The notes under the pieces are model-generated. The model had not been told where the DNA came from and ran no database searches. It worked only from the letters and a program-made list of their open reading frames with translations. 64,000 nt of DNA from Asterias amurensis (Eukaryota; Echinodermata; Asteroidea; Forcipulatida; Asteriidae), in the NCBI RefSeq assembly GCF_032118995.1, contig NC_092656.1:18354694-18418693 (forward strand), in the 5' to 3' direction. This document shows, one piece after another, positions 37,360-56,400 of the stretch (within the stretch, counting starts at the first letter, position 1; each line of letters starts with the position of its first letter). The translations under genes and the position numbers were made by a program.

Positions 37360-37719
37360 AATAATAAATAATAATAACCCGTTTTTATATAGTGCTTTTC
37401 ACACCCGGGGGCATCCCAAAGCGCTTCACATTATTACCCCTGGTCACTGGGCCTTAAATCACTCCTTAAACCATCTCAGCTCCCTGGTGGGGAGTATACA
37501 GCCTTGTGCAACATTAATATGCGCTACTCGGCTAAATCAACCACAAGAACCATCTCTGCCCTCGCAGGTACCCATTTACCCCTGGGTGGAGAGAAGCAAT
37601 TATAGTTAAGTGTCTTGCTCAGGGACACAAGTTTCACGACCGGGATTCGAACCCACACTCTGCTGAACAGAAGCACCAGAGCTTGAGTTCGGTGTTCTTA
37701 TCCACTCGGCCACGACACC
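37360..37719 (-). mobile_element. Full-length tRNA-Leu-derived SINE
   Basis: Read on the minus strand it begins GGTGTCGTGGCCGAGTGGAT (A box). It continues through ACTCAAGCTCTGGTGCTTCT and GGGTTCGAATCCCGGTCGTG (B box) and the body motifs CAAGACACTTAACTATAATT, GGGTAAATGGGTACCTGCGA and GGAGCTGAGATGGTTTAAGG. It ends AAGCGCTTTGGGATGCCCCC...AGCACTATATAAAAACGGGT with an ATT tail. It is the most complete copy and anchors the SINE calls elsewhere. Confidence 0.88.
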
Positions 37720-37977
37720 CCTGTCTGGGTTTATTACTGATTAACCCGCAGTTTCACCCTTTGAAAAACATCATATGCCATCACATTGGGGTACAGTTTG
37801 CATTACACATGATAAGAAATTAATCTGGAATGTACTTTCAAACATTCAAAGTGTTCCTGACTGTCCAGAGGGTCCACAAAAGCTGAAAACAATTAGTGCA
37901 TTTCTGCTTTCTGGCTTTTTTATTTAAAAAAAAAGAAATTAGCTATTTTATTCTGTGAATGGACCAGAGGGAACTCA

Positions 37978-40900
37978 CTATAACGAATTACTTGTTACAT
38001 TTTCATCTCCTTCTAAGTAATATCCCATTTGATGACGTAAAGTTTCCACCATCTCAGCCATGAATAAGCTGTCTGCATGGCTTACTATAGGACATTCTTT
38101 CAAACCTGTCAATCAAAAAAGTTAAAATAGAAATGTTGAGTTTAAACAGTTGGCTGTTATAACTTAGAAGTATCACTCCAACTCTCACTCCACAAAATTA
38201 CAGGCCAAGTACATTTGAAATCCAAAGTAGTTATACATATTTTTAGTCCCTTTGAAAAAGTCAGTAAGAGAAAATACTAATCCGGAAAACTATTATTTTT
38301 GTACACCATTCCGACAGCCTATTTATTTTCTGCTTTAAAGGCAGTGGACACTATTGGTAATTACTCAAAATAATTATTAGCATAAAACCTTACTTGGTAA
38401 CAAGTAATGGGGAGAGGTTGGTAGTATAAAACATTGTGAGAAACGGCTCCCTCTGAAGTGGAGTAGTTTTCGAGAAAGAAGTAATTTTCCACGAATTTGA
38501 TTTCGAGACCTCAAGTTTAGAACTTGAGGTCTCAAAATCAACCATCTAAACGCACACAGCTTCGTGTGACATGGGGGTTTTTCTTTCATTATTGTCTCGC
38601 AAGTTCGATGACCGATTGAGCTCAAATTTTCACAGGTTTGTTATTTCATGCATATGTTGACATGCACCAAATGAGAAGACTGGTCTTTGACAATTACTAA
38701 TAGTGTCCACTGTCTTTAAAGCTAAAATTAATCAGCCCCTCCTTAAGAAACACTATGCTTACCTTTTATAATGCACTGCCTAACTGCCTCGGCCTCGTAC
38801 CTCATACCCACAGCATTGGGATAGTTTTGATGATAAGAACTCTTCATCAATGGAAACTCTAATATTTCAGTCTTTTCATTGATGTCAAAAACTGTACTGC
38901 CTTCCTCTGCTACGTAAGTTGATATTTCTAGTTTGGTCGGACACCAGAAGGGATTTTTAATCTGAGAATAGGAAGAAACAAAAAAATAGGTTATGTCCTT
39001 GACGTTTCGACCCTAGCAGTGTCTTTACTCAAGTGTTCAAAAATGTTCATTTGTTTGTCTTGATGTGTCGTGGCTGAGTGGTCCAGCGCAACGGACTCAG
39101 TCTCTGATTGCCAGAGTGTGGGTTCGTTCGAAACAGTGAGACCTTTCCAGCTCTTTTCAGAGCCAACACCCCTCAACAAGAGATTGCATGCACGGTTGTA
39201 CCCTCAAGTTTACTAAATAGTTTTACTTCTTAAATTTCTGCTTGATTGTCACATGTTATAATTGAGTCTTGTGAAAGTAGATGGTTAAATGAAAAGACAC
39301 AGACTTACCTTAATATGCCCTTTTAATCCTTGTATATTGAGCTCATTGGGTAGTTTGGTATCCATACTAACACTGAGCGTTGCAATGCCTTTATTAGGAA
39401 ACTGCAGTGTCATAACACACATTTCATCAACACCTACGTGTGTGGAGAGTTCACAACAAAAATTATTAATAACTTGAAACATAGTTTACCATCAAAACTT
39501 CTTGGATGAAAATGAAACAATAGATGTTTTAATAAATCTCTGTGAGATGATCTCCATAGGCAACTAAGCCGGTCCATTTCTGTGATTTTAACACCAAGTT
39601 TGTGACATAGCAATCAGTAAAGAAAATAATGTTTTGGTTTCTTCATTTAAACTGAGCTAATTTTACCTGTTTTGCCGAGGGTTCCTGTGGCTGAGTAAGA
39701 AACGGGCCTCTCACCAAAGATCATTAATGCAAGATTCAATGGGTACACACCCATGTCCATAACGGCCCCGCCTCCACACTCTGAAAATAAGCAAATATAA
39801 AGCAGTCAAAGTTTGAAATGGAGTGATTACATCATTCTCTACTCTGTGAATCCTTTATTTCTGAAAAAAGCCAAGCAATGTAATGTGATGTAAATAAATG
39901 TATTGTGCAATATGAATAAATTCAAAAGTTTACAAATAATTTTGTTTAATAAGCACACTAGACTTCAAGATCAATAACCTGGTTTAAGCCTCACTAGATC
40001 TTCAAGTAAATGTTGTCTATCTTAAAGACCTGCTTGAACGAAAATGTCAAGTCGCGAACTTTGCTAATTCCACTTAAAGTTTTTTCGATGAATAAGAAAA
40101 TCGGGTCATATGATTATAAACAGGTTTCAATTGTGTAAAAAAACAATCATTTTGTATGCCCTTGTCCAGAGTTTTTCTGCGAGATTTGCGAAAAGCCCCG
40201 TTACGTAATCATTCTCAAAACGTCATAAGTAGATAAAGCCGCTTTGTTGCAGCGTGGATGTATAACAAAGCAATCTCCCACAAATGACGTCAGCAGCTTT
40301 GTCCTTTAACGCCCGCTCTCAACGGCAGAAGTGTTTTTAGTTTTTCAAAAAACCTTTAGGTAGGAGCCTGATTTTTTACTCGATAATTACGAAAAGTTCA
40401 AAAGTGTACACATATCAAAATTACATTAAAATGGTGAACAAGTTCAATATAAACAAGTAAAAATACAACTTATGTTGAAAACATTCCGCTCAGGTAGCTG
40501 TTTCAGAAAGTTGTAGGAGTTTTAGCTATGGTCTCACCTTTTCTACATATTCGATCCTTGGTGCTCATAGCAAATCCCATGGTGCATTGCATGAACTTAA
40601 CTTGACCTATGACATCATCGGCAATGGTGTCACGGAGTGAAGCTGCTGCTGGGAAGAAACGACTCCACCATCCCTAATCAAGAAATAGAATCAAATATAA
40701 CTTGGTTTCAGCAGTTATCAAGTATGGGCCTGAATATGTATGTCGGCCTAATAACCAGTCGTTGATTTCACCAAACTCTTCCTAACTTAGGATTAATCTT
40801 AGGACTTGGGACGGGTTCAGTTCCGCATCCAGATACGTAGGACGCATTGAACCCATCCTAAGTTAGGAGGGGTTACTCGTCCTAACTTGAAATAGGATTA

Positions 40901-41734
40901 ATCCTAGCGTTTCATGAAATCGACTGCAGGGCACTAATGTAAAGCGCATTGAGATGGTTATTGTGACATGCATTTTAAAAGAATTTTGTTACTATTTTTA
41001 TATCATGAGTATCCTATTTTTTTACATTTTAGGCCACAGTAACAGTAACAGTGGTTAGGCAAGGGAAGGGGTCTAGAGTTTCGATGAGCAGGGGGTCTGA
41101 CCCTCTCCCTACCCCTGTCTGGTTACACCACTGTACAGTAAGGGGAGTCAATGCCAAGACGGCACACATAATAAACTCCCTGGCAAGATAAAGCATATTC
41201 TGGAAAAACCCAAAATAAGAGCATTATTTGCCTCCATATTTACCTCCATAAAGAACACATTGTTGTCCTTTGCAAGTTGAATAATTTGCCTGGATTGGTT
41301 TTTGTTGAGACCCAGTGGTTTCTCACACAGGACGTTTTTATGATGAGTGAGAAAAAGCTTACACAATGGCAGATGGGCCTGGTTCAATACAGCAATGTAA
41401 ACAATATCTGGTAATAAAGACGGGGGAAAAAATTACTGTTAATGTTTTCAATATAAATTCAATACAATATTAAACATCTCTACAATTTTTTTTTTATCAA
41501 TTTGGACAAAATTATCCAATGACACTTACCAATATTTGGGTCTTCAGCAACATCTGTAAACTTCTCATACACTGCATCAATATGAAACTTCTTAGCAAGT
41601 TCTTGAGCCGTCTCTGGTGTCCATGTCTCGGCTATGGCTACTACGCTATGGTCTTCAGGAGGTAGAGTACTCAATCCAACCAAGAAGTCATTAGCAATCA
41701 GTCCAGAGCCACAGATTCCCCAACGAAGCTTCAT
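37978..41734 (-). CDS. Trans-1,2-dihydrobenzene-1,2-diol dehydrogenase-like, copy 2
   Basis: This paralogue of the plus-strand gene at 31754-35771 is in convergent orientation. Seven exons join in phase: 41530-41734, 41244-41407, 40538-40673, 39667-39780, 39309-39433, 38763-38961 and 37978-38105, giving 356 residues. Intron phases (1,0,1,1,0,1) are identical to copy 1, and exons 2, 3 and 5 have identical lengths (164, 136, 125 nt). The start is MKLRWGICGSGLIANDF. The expected key residues are present: K98 in CEKP, W126, D177 and Y181 in GGGAVMDMGVYP, and H80. The protein has diverged considerably between copies, so the duplication is not recent. A 5' UTR acceptor lies at about 41755, with a possible noncoding first exon from 42351 to about 42530 (donor GACAG|GTACG). 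Confidence 0.95.
38335..38719. mobile_element. Family A TTAA element in DHDH copy 2, last intron
   Basis: The ends TTAAAGGCAGTGGACACTAT and ATAGTGTCCACTGTCTTTAA are intact inverted repeats. The interior has the inverted pair GAGACCTCAAG / CTTGAGGTCTC. Non-coding. Confidence 0.92.
39065..39180 (+). mobile_element. SINE 5' fragment
   Basis: A tRNA-like head (TGTCGTGGCTGAGTGGTCCA) and the AGAGTGTGGGTTCG B-box region of the same SINE family are followed by unrelated sequence. It lies between exons 5 and 6 of DHDH copy 2. Confidence 0.55.
40755..40990. mobile_element. Family E palindromic element followed by a SINE tail fragment
   Basis: Inverted words GTTGATTTCACCAAACTCTT ... CGTTTCATGAAATCGACTG enclose CCTAACTTAGGATTAATC and CTAAGTTAGGAGGGG motifs. 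From about 40928 the SINE 3' phrase CACTAATGTAAAGCGCATTG appears, without a full tail. Confidence 0.6.
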
Positions 41735-42794
41735 CGTAAACCAGTGTCTAAGAATCAAAATAAAGAGATTCAATCTTGAGCCTGGATGCAAAGTGGTGGA
41801 GGGAGGGGGAGTCTTGCATTGGGCTGACGGTGGTGAGGGCTAGGTGGGGAGGGCTATAGTGCTATGGGGGTAGTCACTAGTCATTTTATTGCAATAAAAA
41901 CAAGACTTATATGCCACATAAACAGCTGCACATAAAGTGCCCCCTTCTATGACATGACCTCGCTCCATTCTAAGCCAACGAGCCATGGACGCCCACACAC
42001 TTAAAGCAACGCCCCTTCCCCCACCCCGACCCCAGTGATATACGCCACACTTCGCCATACCAATCCATAGCACTTCGTTTGGCGTATATGCACAACAGAA
42101 TAAATGGAGAATTTCATTATGGAAAACATACACTTAAATTTGCGTTAATATGCGGGTGGAATGTGTTCATTTGACTATACCAGACCATAAAGAAAACCTT
42201 AGTATGTGTGAACATTCAACCACGTTCACACAAACTAAATTCAAACTTTAACTGTCAATGAGTACGAAGTTTACTTTGAACACCACGTACGCTATGGACA
42301 CTTCATACCTTTTAGATCATTTGCACCTTCTTTTACAAGACAATTCGTACCTGTCTGACTCAAACTCTTGAGGGAATAATGCCTTGTTTCGAGAGGGCTG
42401 TGCCGCCAAAGTCACACCATTTCCGCAGTCATACACACCGCGCCATGTTGTCTCCAGCGAGTTGTTGTTGATAAACCCACGACCGGAACGACCTTTAGGT
42501 CCAAGACCCGCCACTTCTCGAGTGCTCTATTTTCACACAGGGGTGTAAGATAAGAGGGGAAAACGCGAAAAACAATTACGCCTATAGACTAACAAAATCC
42601 TTTATTGCCATTAAAGAAATCTGGGAAAAAAATTACATTATATATAAAAAGCTCTGACTCTGAGTCTATTATTCTCTTTCAAACAACTCAAATGCAAAAG
42701 GGTATAGAATAGGCCTATCTTTCATTAATAAAATTTAATGATACCTGCAAAAATACATCTGATAAGCAACATGTTATTATGCTTAGCTACTTTT

Positions 42795-42985
42795 ATTGGG
42801 CCGGGCTCCATTTTCATAGAGCTGCTTAAATAAGCAGCAATATAACAATAGTTTGCTTGGAGGGTTACCAGCAAAAATCTTTTCACATGCATCGTATTTG
42901 CCTGGTTTCCTGCTATTTGGTTAGCAGAAAACTATTACCAAAACTTTGTTGGCTACCACATTCCATAAAGCTTTTTAGTGCTTAC
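42795..42985. mobile_element. Degenerate family F MITE
   Basis: The left end GGGCTCCATTTTCATAGAGC with TGCTTAAATAAGCA matches the family F end. A CATTCCATAAAGCTTTTTAG-like right end is weak. It lies upstream of the first MAM gene. Confidence 0.45.
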
Positions 42986-43429
42986 ATACATAAATAAACA
43001 GTAATACAGAACAAAACAAAATTCTTGGAGGTTAGGCTACAAGTCTAAATAAAGTTTCACGACGTATTATTGCTTCATAAAAATTAACAAAACTTGTGTG
43101 CTTGGCATGCAAACGAACACTGTTTATAATTGACGATAGCAGGGTCACAACTTAATATCAGGACATAATATTTTGTGTTGACATGAGTTCGTAAATTATC
43201 CAGCATAATAATTGCTGCAGATTCTTACGTTGAAACTCACTGATTAAAATCTGTACTTTGGAATGGGATGGTACGAGTTAATCATTCGTCATTAGTTAAT
43301 TATTAAACAAAGTAGTTTAATATAGACATTTCTCGTGCCACTTGGAATATTAAATAAGTCTATATGTATTTTGTGTGGTGAAGGAACTGGGTTGTTTTTA
43401 GTCTACAACGAAAGAGAAATCACCGCAAA

Positions 43430-48603
<5,174 letters not shown>

Positions 48604-50004
48604 ACAAGTTTACTCTAAATGTTGTCAATGTAATTTGCTGCAATGGTCACGTTCCTTGAAGCTTTGTAAAAACTCCAATACAAGTCGCCTCCTTGTACAA
48701 AAGACAGAAGTTTGTCCTTAATGTATTATTTTTATGTAAGAGTAGAACACACACAAACAAAAAACAACTCACTAATTTTTTTTCCCATGAATCTTTGGCA
48801 ATTTGGAGCTGAAACTTTCATGATAACTACATACTTGCAGATCATTGTGTCATGAATTGTATAATAACACAGATCCAAACCTCGGGGACATACAATTATA
48901 CAATGAGCACTTTAGTTGCCACCGTTTACTGTTTTCCTTTCCTACCATAATTTATCACAATATTGAACTTTGATAAAAGCATGCTTGAATGATTTTCATT
49001 TCAGAAAAGTTTTATTAAACCCATTGTTGTAGTTTCAGCTGATTTATTATTACTCTCAGACTATTTAACGTTCGCAGTAACTTTAAAAAACTTAATCTCA
49101 ATTTTATTTCCGCCTGTAGAAATTGCCACAGTTTATGGCAATTTATTTTCATTTACTCTCAGTAATTCTAAGTTTATATATGCACCCCCACACTAAGCCC
49201 CCAAACAGGCCTATGTCATCTTGGAAGGTTCACGTCCAAAGTGTACAGTTCCAAGTTTTACTAGAACCTGAGAATTGTCTTCATTCACCTAAAATTGAGG
49301 AAGTTTTCAGAGGCTTTTCAATTTTTCAGTAATCGACAAGAATAATTCCTTTTAAAGCTCTGGCAAACTTTACTGCGTGTCTGCGATACCTCATTATAGT
49401 GGACCCCAATTGTTATACTTTCATGAGGAGATGGTGGTAAATAAATAGTACTTATTGAATTATTTTTGTGTATTGAAATTTTTTATGAAAAATAAAACAA
49501 GTACGTTTTTATTTTGTGTGAATTAGTCTATTTTTATATCGAACCTGATTCTGTTAATTAAAGCATGCAGAAAATGATTTTATGAAAGAGTTCTTTGTGT
49601 GTTTCTATCTGTAAAATGACATTGACACTTTGCAATGCGAATAAGGATGTGTTGAAAATGCCTGTAGGTGGAATTATTAGAATACGTTTTTCGATGGTCT
49701 GCTCTACCAGAATTATGCGTTTGCAATAAGTTACTATAGGCCTTTATAAATTACCCTTTCATAAGACTCAAAACTAATCATGTTTCCAAATCATGAATAC
49801 ACAGGACTGGAATATCTGCAGTAATGATACATACGAGGCCATTGTCTGTTGTTTCAACAAAATAATGATCTGTTATACTTAGAGTAAAATGAGCAAACAA
49901 TGTCGACTGGTTCCTAGGAGAACGGGTCATAAATTGCTATAACAACCCGGTTACCATGAAGTATGCTACAAATTAACTCCGTCATGATCTCCGCTATCAA
50001 CCAA

Positions 50005-50205
50005 TAAGGATTAATTTCATAAAGCCTGTAAGCACAAAGACTTGCTAAGCGCAGAAAAGTGTTGCTTAACAGAAATAGGTTACCGGCCAAAATTACATTA
50101 CATTTAAATTATTGTCATACCGGTGCCCCGAAAAATTTGTGCTAAGCAAACAAATTTGCCAAGCAGTATTTTCTGCTCAACAGCTTTATGAAATCTGCCC
50201 AGGAG
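50005..50205. mobile_element. Degenerate family F palindromic element
   Basis: ATTTCATAAAGCCTGTAAGC on the left and AACAGCTTTATGAAATCTGC on the right form inverted ends. The interior has TTGCTAAGCGCAGAAAAGTG and GTGCTAAGCAAACAAATTTG. It lies between the two MAM genes. Confidence 0.6.
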
Positions 50206-50495
50206 GTTTGGTGAGGGGGTAACCAGCAGGTTTTACAACTACAGTTCGTTGCATGTTATAATCCTGGTGAAATATCTGACATGTATATCATAACTGTTCT
50301 ATAAATAAACAGAACCATTATTGTTTTTTATCTGTGGTTAATATTGATAATGATTAACGAAACCTAATCATTCAATCCACAAACCGCGCTGTATTTTGAT
50401 CTTTGTCGAGATCAATCTCAATATGCAGTGACTTGGTTTACAACAGCCAGAAAACCAATTTCGGTGTCTGTTTCGATGAGAACAAAAATTGTAAA

Positions 50496-53400
50496 ATGGA
50501 AGTGTTAGGCAAATGGCTGATTGGAATAATGTTGGTCTCGGCTATGACTGGTAAGTTAAATTACCTCGTTCCATATTGTAATAATAACTGAACACTAAAC
50601 ACATTTATAGTGAAAACGCCCACTCACTAGACTTGTGATATTTCAATATTTTTGTTCAACAAAATTGTCTCGTTTCCTTTGCATTGCGATCTTTCTGAAC
50701 AATTTACATGCTAAAAACAAATATATATATATATACTCAGTCTTTTTGGAGATTTATGGTATACAGTCCATTTTTCAGAAACCATTTAAACCATAATTTC
50801 AAAATAAATGCAAAGTTCTAATTTATACTTGACCATAATCAGGTCTAACTATATATAGGAAGGTTAAAGGTCAATGAGCAGAATGCAGAGTTGTGGTGAT
50901 TGGGACAGTAACTATAGAACGTATCATTTTGGGTGTCAAGCGGGGCAACACATTGAGGTGGCTTTTTAGTAAATCAAACCAAACCAATCTCATTGGGTGG
51001 AACATGGGGTAGCAAGAATAGTTTCCCCACCCCTCCCGGCTTGGTGTGAGCCTCTTTAAGATGCTCTTGTTTCTTTGATTAGGAAGTTCAGCATCCAGTG
51101 GAATGAGACGCTTTATAGAGGACCATTTTCTTCCGTATTCTTGTGACGTAGACGAGGGTACGTCATGTGAGATGGACCATGCTGATCCAAATCGTGTCTT
51201 GATGAAGTTTCTTCAGCGACAGATGGGTGTAGGTAAGATGGCGTTTGTGCCTGCCGTATTTTCGATGGAAATGATTAATAATCTAAACTTTGGCTCTTGC
51301 AAGTTAATATTAGATGTTTTGGGGTATAAAGCATCAGTCATTTAAGAGTCGCGACAATGATTATGATTCCTAACCTTCCCTTTCAGTATGCACAAACAAC
51401 CAAGGCCTTTTGTGAAATAGCGTGGACAGATAATAAAATAGCGAACAATGTTTTAAATTTAGACAAGAACCGAGTGTTTGTGGACCAACCGGAACAACAT
51501 AGAGCGATATTGTGCTTTCCCCAGGTGTTGTCTATACGATCCCTGTTCTTTAATCTTTCTTGTTAAAAACAGTGAGATGCACCCCACAAAGTCAAAACAC
51601 CCAACAAGTTAAGTTCCTACCTACAAATTACCCCACAATGTATATCGTGTAAGCACAGGCAGTCTTGGGACAACCAAGATGTTTGTGTTTGGGACAGACA
51701 GAAATCGAAATGTTTTGAAATAGAAAAAACCCCGAGTGTTTTGGGCATACATCGAACAATACATTTCAGACGGAAAACTAATAATCAAAAATGCAAAATA
51801 AATGGTCAATAATTTGTTGTCGATTGCACAGATCCTAATCTACGACCACATGCTACAGAAACTAATGCTACTGGATTTGAATGTGACTTCCAACCTGATG
51901 CTCCTATTGGTCCACCAGTTCCATTTATGTGTAACTGGGAATTAGAGACCAACGATGCTGCAAACTGGGAACCCGGGAGTATTGTTTGGAACGCTTTAAC
52001 ACAAGAAGAGGGACCATTTCTAGGTAAGTTTAAACATTCTTTGCGATAAAAACTATTTTCGTTTCAAAAATGGCAAAATAGGAACACCTTTGATGTTTAC
52101 TCTTCAAGATGTTTAGAAAATACAATTAAAAATCATCCATGTGAAGACAACGATCTAAAAGTCATCAATGCTGGACATGTGTTGACTCTGCAGCGATTAA
52201 GAACATTATTATTCAAAACATTGGACCAATCACAGAGCTTGTTCTTTTTGTAGGTGCTTATGCAATATCTCGTTTGAACAGCCAAACAGCGATGGGTAAG
52301 ACCAGCCTATTGGCTCCTACGATGCATAGCCGGACTGACATCACAACAGTAGCGTTGTTGGATGTGGACTATTACATACGTGGTGAACCAACAGGTAAGT
52401 ACTAGAGACAATGTAGAATGGTATAATAGTTAGAATTCGACAAAATTGAACTTTAAAGGCAGTGGACACTATTGGTAATTACTCAAAATAATTATTAGCA
52501 TAAAACCTTTTGTGATGACGAGTAATGGGGAGAGGTTGGTAATATAAAACATTGTGAGAAACGGCTCCCTCTGAAGTGACATAGTTTTCGAGAAAGAAGT
52601 AATTTTCCACGAATTTGATTTCGAGACCTCAGATTTAGAACTTGAGGTCTCGAAATCAACCATCTAAAACGCACACAACTTCGTATGACAATGGTGTTTT
52701 TTCTTTCATTATTATCTCGCAAGTTCGATGACCGATTGAGCTCAAATTTTCACAGGTTTGTTATTTTATGTATGTGTGGAGATACACCAAGTGAGAAGAC
52801 TGGTCTTTGACAATAACCATAAGTGTACAGCAGGGTTTTAAAGCATAAAGCAGCTCCATGAAATTTGGCGCTGGTTGTACTTATATATTCCATTAAGTGT
52901 CATGTCCTTGACAACAGTAGAGGAAGTATGATGCTACTTAAATACCTAATAGTTAATTCAAAAGTGTAACATTTCGAATACTACAATAATAAAACACATT
53001 GTCTTGCTAATTAATTGTTTGACTTGTTTTGATTGAGAAAATTGACACATAATTCAATTACTATATTGTGGTTGTCCCCTAGATTGCATTCTAAGTATTA
53101 AACTGCTGATGGAAAATAAAGAGCGTATTTCCCTGTGGTCGACTGAAGACAATTTCCCTGAAACTGAGCAATGGGTTAATTTACGGTTCTTGGAGTTTCA
53201 TCCACCACTGTCTTACCAGGTTTGTTTCAGGTCGTTAGCTGTGGTTGGCATGGAAGTTAAGCCCTGGAATCAATGATTATACTAAACAAAATATGCTTCT
53301 CATACAGTGACGTAACTAATTGATGTACGTGCCCCCCCCCCCCCGCCCCAATTTGCAATCTGGCGTTTTGAGATTAAAAGTTATACAATGAGTAACAGTT

Positions 53401-56400
53401 ACATTTTGTGTATACCGTTTAATATGATAATTTCAGTGTTTAAAAACCATTTTTCAATTACACATACGTCAGATTATTTTATGAAATTAATCGCATAACA
53501 AGAGTGACGAAAATGGGCTTGTATAAAAAGAACTGCTAAGTTTTTTTATTGGCAGAAGTGGATCCCTGAGAAAAAGAACGGCACAACCCTTCGTATTGGC
53601 CTAAAGGATGGCGCTGTTTTCAGACAATGAGAGAATAATGTCAGATATGAATAACACAATGTTTTATGTTGTATGTAATTGTCTTTCACAGATTGTGTTT
53701 GAAAGTACAATGACCCCTGGTGCAGTAGACAGACCCTATGCTGCACTGGACAACATTGTCCTACGCTCAGGAGGTAGGATAGAATACTTCCCCTTTTAAA
53801 CGAAAAACGATCCTCACGTCAAATTGCTTGCACAAAGTGTTTTCTTTTCCAAGAACTATCAAAAGGCATTACCCATGGTGGAGGAAGTAGGCATCGTCAG
53901 TAATTTAGAGGGGGGGAAATGTTCATAATAAAATGTTGTCCTGTTCCATTGTGAAATAGCAATCCTGAATACCGACTCACAGCGTGTCACAAAATGTGTC
54001 TCGCAACCTCGTTTTGACTGCAGTTGATCTGCGTTTGTAGAAAACAAAATGGCCGCATTATAAGGTCAATATATCATTGTAGCTCATATCGGAACAAAAA
54101 CTGGCAAAATTAAGTGTAGGGAGTGTGTCTGCTCTCTGGCGTTTCATTGCTACTTAAAGGCAGTGGACACTATTGGTAATTACTCAAAATAATTATTAGC
54201 ATAAAACCTTTCTTGGTGACAAGTAATGGGGAGAGGTTGGTGGTATAAAACATTGTGAGAAACAGCTCCCTTTGAAGTGCCATAGTTTTGGAGAAAGAAG
54301 TAATTTTCCACGAATTTGATTTCGAGACCTCAAGTTTAGAACTTGAGGTCTCGAAATCAACCATCTAAACGCACACAACTTCGTGTGACAAGGGTGTTTT
54401 CTTCTTTCATTATTATCTCGCAACTTTGATGACCGATTGAGCTCAAATTTTCACAGGTTTACTATCATAGTTTTATGCATATGTTGAGATACACCAACTG
54501 TGAAGGCTAGTCTTTGACAATTACCAATAGTGTCCACTGCCTTTAAAAAAACCACAAATCCTAAAGTATAGTTTGTTTTTCTTGCTTAAATTCAGCTCTT
54601 CCATCAATGTATGATTGCGAGGAAGCCGGTACATCCCTCACAGATGACTGTGGACTCATTGAAATGAGTGAAGATAACTTCTGGTCGAGGGGGGTTGGTG
54701 CCACGCCCACACCTGGGACAGGTCCGTCGGTAGATCACACACTAGGCACGGCAGACGGTATGATACCTTGTTTTCAAACTGCTTAATATTCCATTGGGTG
54801 TTTACGTCACTTGAATTCTCTATAAGCCAGAAAGGGAATCAAGTAACTTTCTCAATTTATTTTAATTTCTTCAGTGTATGGTTGTAAACTATAACTGGTT
54901 CCATCAAGCGAATTATAACAGTTTGGGCATATAAACGATGGACAAGGGTCTGCCACGATGCTAATCATCATGACATCATGTAATAGGTCCACGAATAGCA
55001 AATAACATTCTTTGGGTTTTGCTCCTGACCCCAAACTCCAATAGACGATCCTGACCCTGCAACGTCCTTCTTGACTTTATCGTCGCAGGAAGGTGTTTGT
55101 GTAATATTGTTGAAACAAAACACCCAATAAGTATCATCTCAATAAGTCATTGTCTACCATTTTGTTTATAGGTGGTTACTTATACATAAAGTCAAGTGAG
55201 ATGTCTACTACGTCAGTAGCAACATTACAGAGTGTTGAATATTACAAATGGAGCGATCAAACACCATGTACCCTCAGGTTATACTATCATGCATTGGGAG
55301 CTAATCTTGGATCTCTCACTGTACGAATAAACTCAACCCAGTCGGTTGACTTGATGGAATCTATCACATTAACAAACGTAGATGACTGGATTTCATATGA
55401 TGTGGATTTATCGACTGTATCGGGAAGATATCGAGTAAGTATAAAAAAGGGGACCATTTTGGAATTGGGGATTGTTTAACTGGAGGGGTAGACAAGGAGC
55501 CATGAGTTTATTCCCCTGATTTGTTCATCAAATAAAAAAGGAACACATTTCTAAGACTGCTGTAAATGTTGATACCTCTCAAAGGTACGTGTACACTTCA
55601 TTTCGGTCAAGCTAATTTCATGTCCACACCTTATGGAAAACGAGAACAAAACAAAAAAGGGAAACCAAAAAGATATATTATAAAGGCCGATGTGCCCCAC
55701 AAGGAATTGTGTGTACAAAGTCTATGGGAGGTTCTTAACAAAAGGACAAGGGAAAGAACAAAAGATGTCTCCACAGAGATGAACAAAATGGGCATCTATG
55801 TTTACTTTGTTAAACTACTTTGCTTTATTTTCGACTAGATTATATTTGAAGCAACAGCGACAGGACCTGAGGGTGATATAGCCTTAGATGATATTGAGTT
55901 TCAGCACAGTCAATGCATGGGTAAGATTTATCATGTATTCTGCTTGGATAGTGTAATTGTTGAACCATTTTATTTCAGACTTTGTTCCGTTTGTGTGTGG
56001 CCGTTTCGAACCAATTTGCCAAATATGGCTTTGAACAGCTAGCCTACTTTGTTTAGTAAAGAATATGTGTTAATATTACTATTTTCAATAGAAAAATCAA
56101 GATATCGAAAGATGACTAGTAGTTCAGTCGGTAAGAGGGATATTCAGTCTGCAACTTGTAGAGAGTGATTCTTACTAATTTTTTAAAAGCTGCCATAATT
56201 TTATCGATATTTGTTTTGTATAGGAGTGGACTTTTGCCGAAGTTTTCCTTGTCTGAATGGTGGGTCGTGTACCCAGACGTCACAAGACGACTTCCAATGC
56301 GACTGTGCTGAAGGATACGACGGACTCGACTGTAGCACCAGTAAGTGATGACCAACGCGGCCGGTATCGTTCCCCCTTTTTTTTTTTTGGGGGGGGGGGG

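Noticed and set aside
38377-38625. Recurring frames of 60-94 codons (MVDFETSSSKSEVSKSNSW, MRDNNERK...) at several places, including 46510-46893, 52469-52722 and 54170-54423
   Set aside because: They are the same short frames in copies of the non-coding family A element, not a gene family.
42317-42514. 65-codon minus-strand frame upstream of DHDH copy 2 as an N-terminal extension
   Set aside because: The stretch has a donor that fits a 5' UTR exon, and the protein starts naturally at MKLRWGI, as in copy 1 and in the family.
51387-51524. Exon-like stretch with acceptor and donor (YAQTTKAFCEIAWTD...) inside MAM paralogue 2
   Set aside because: It is open only in phase 0, whereas exons 2 and 3 join each other in phase 1. 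Including it in phase brings an immediate stop.
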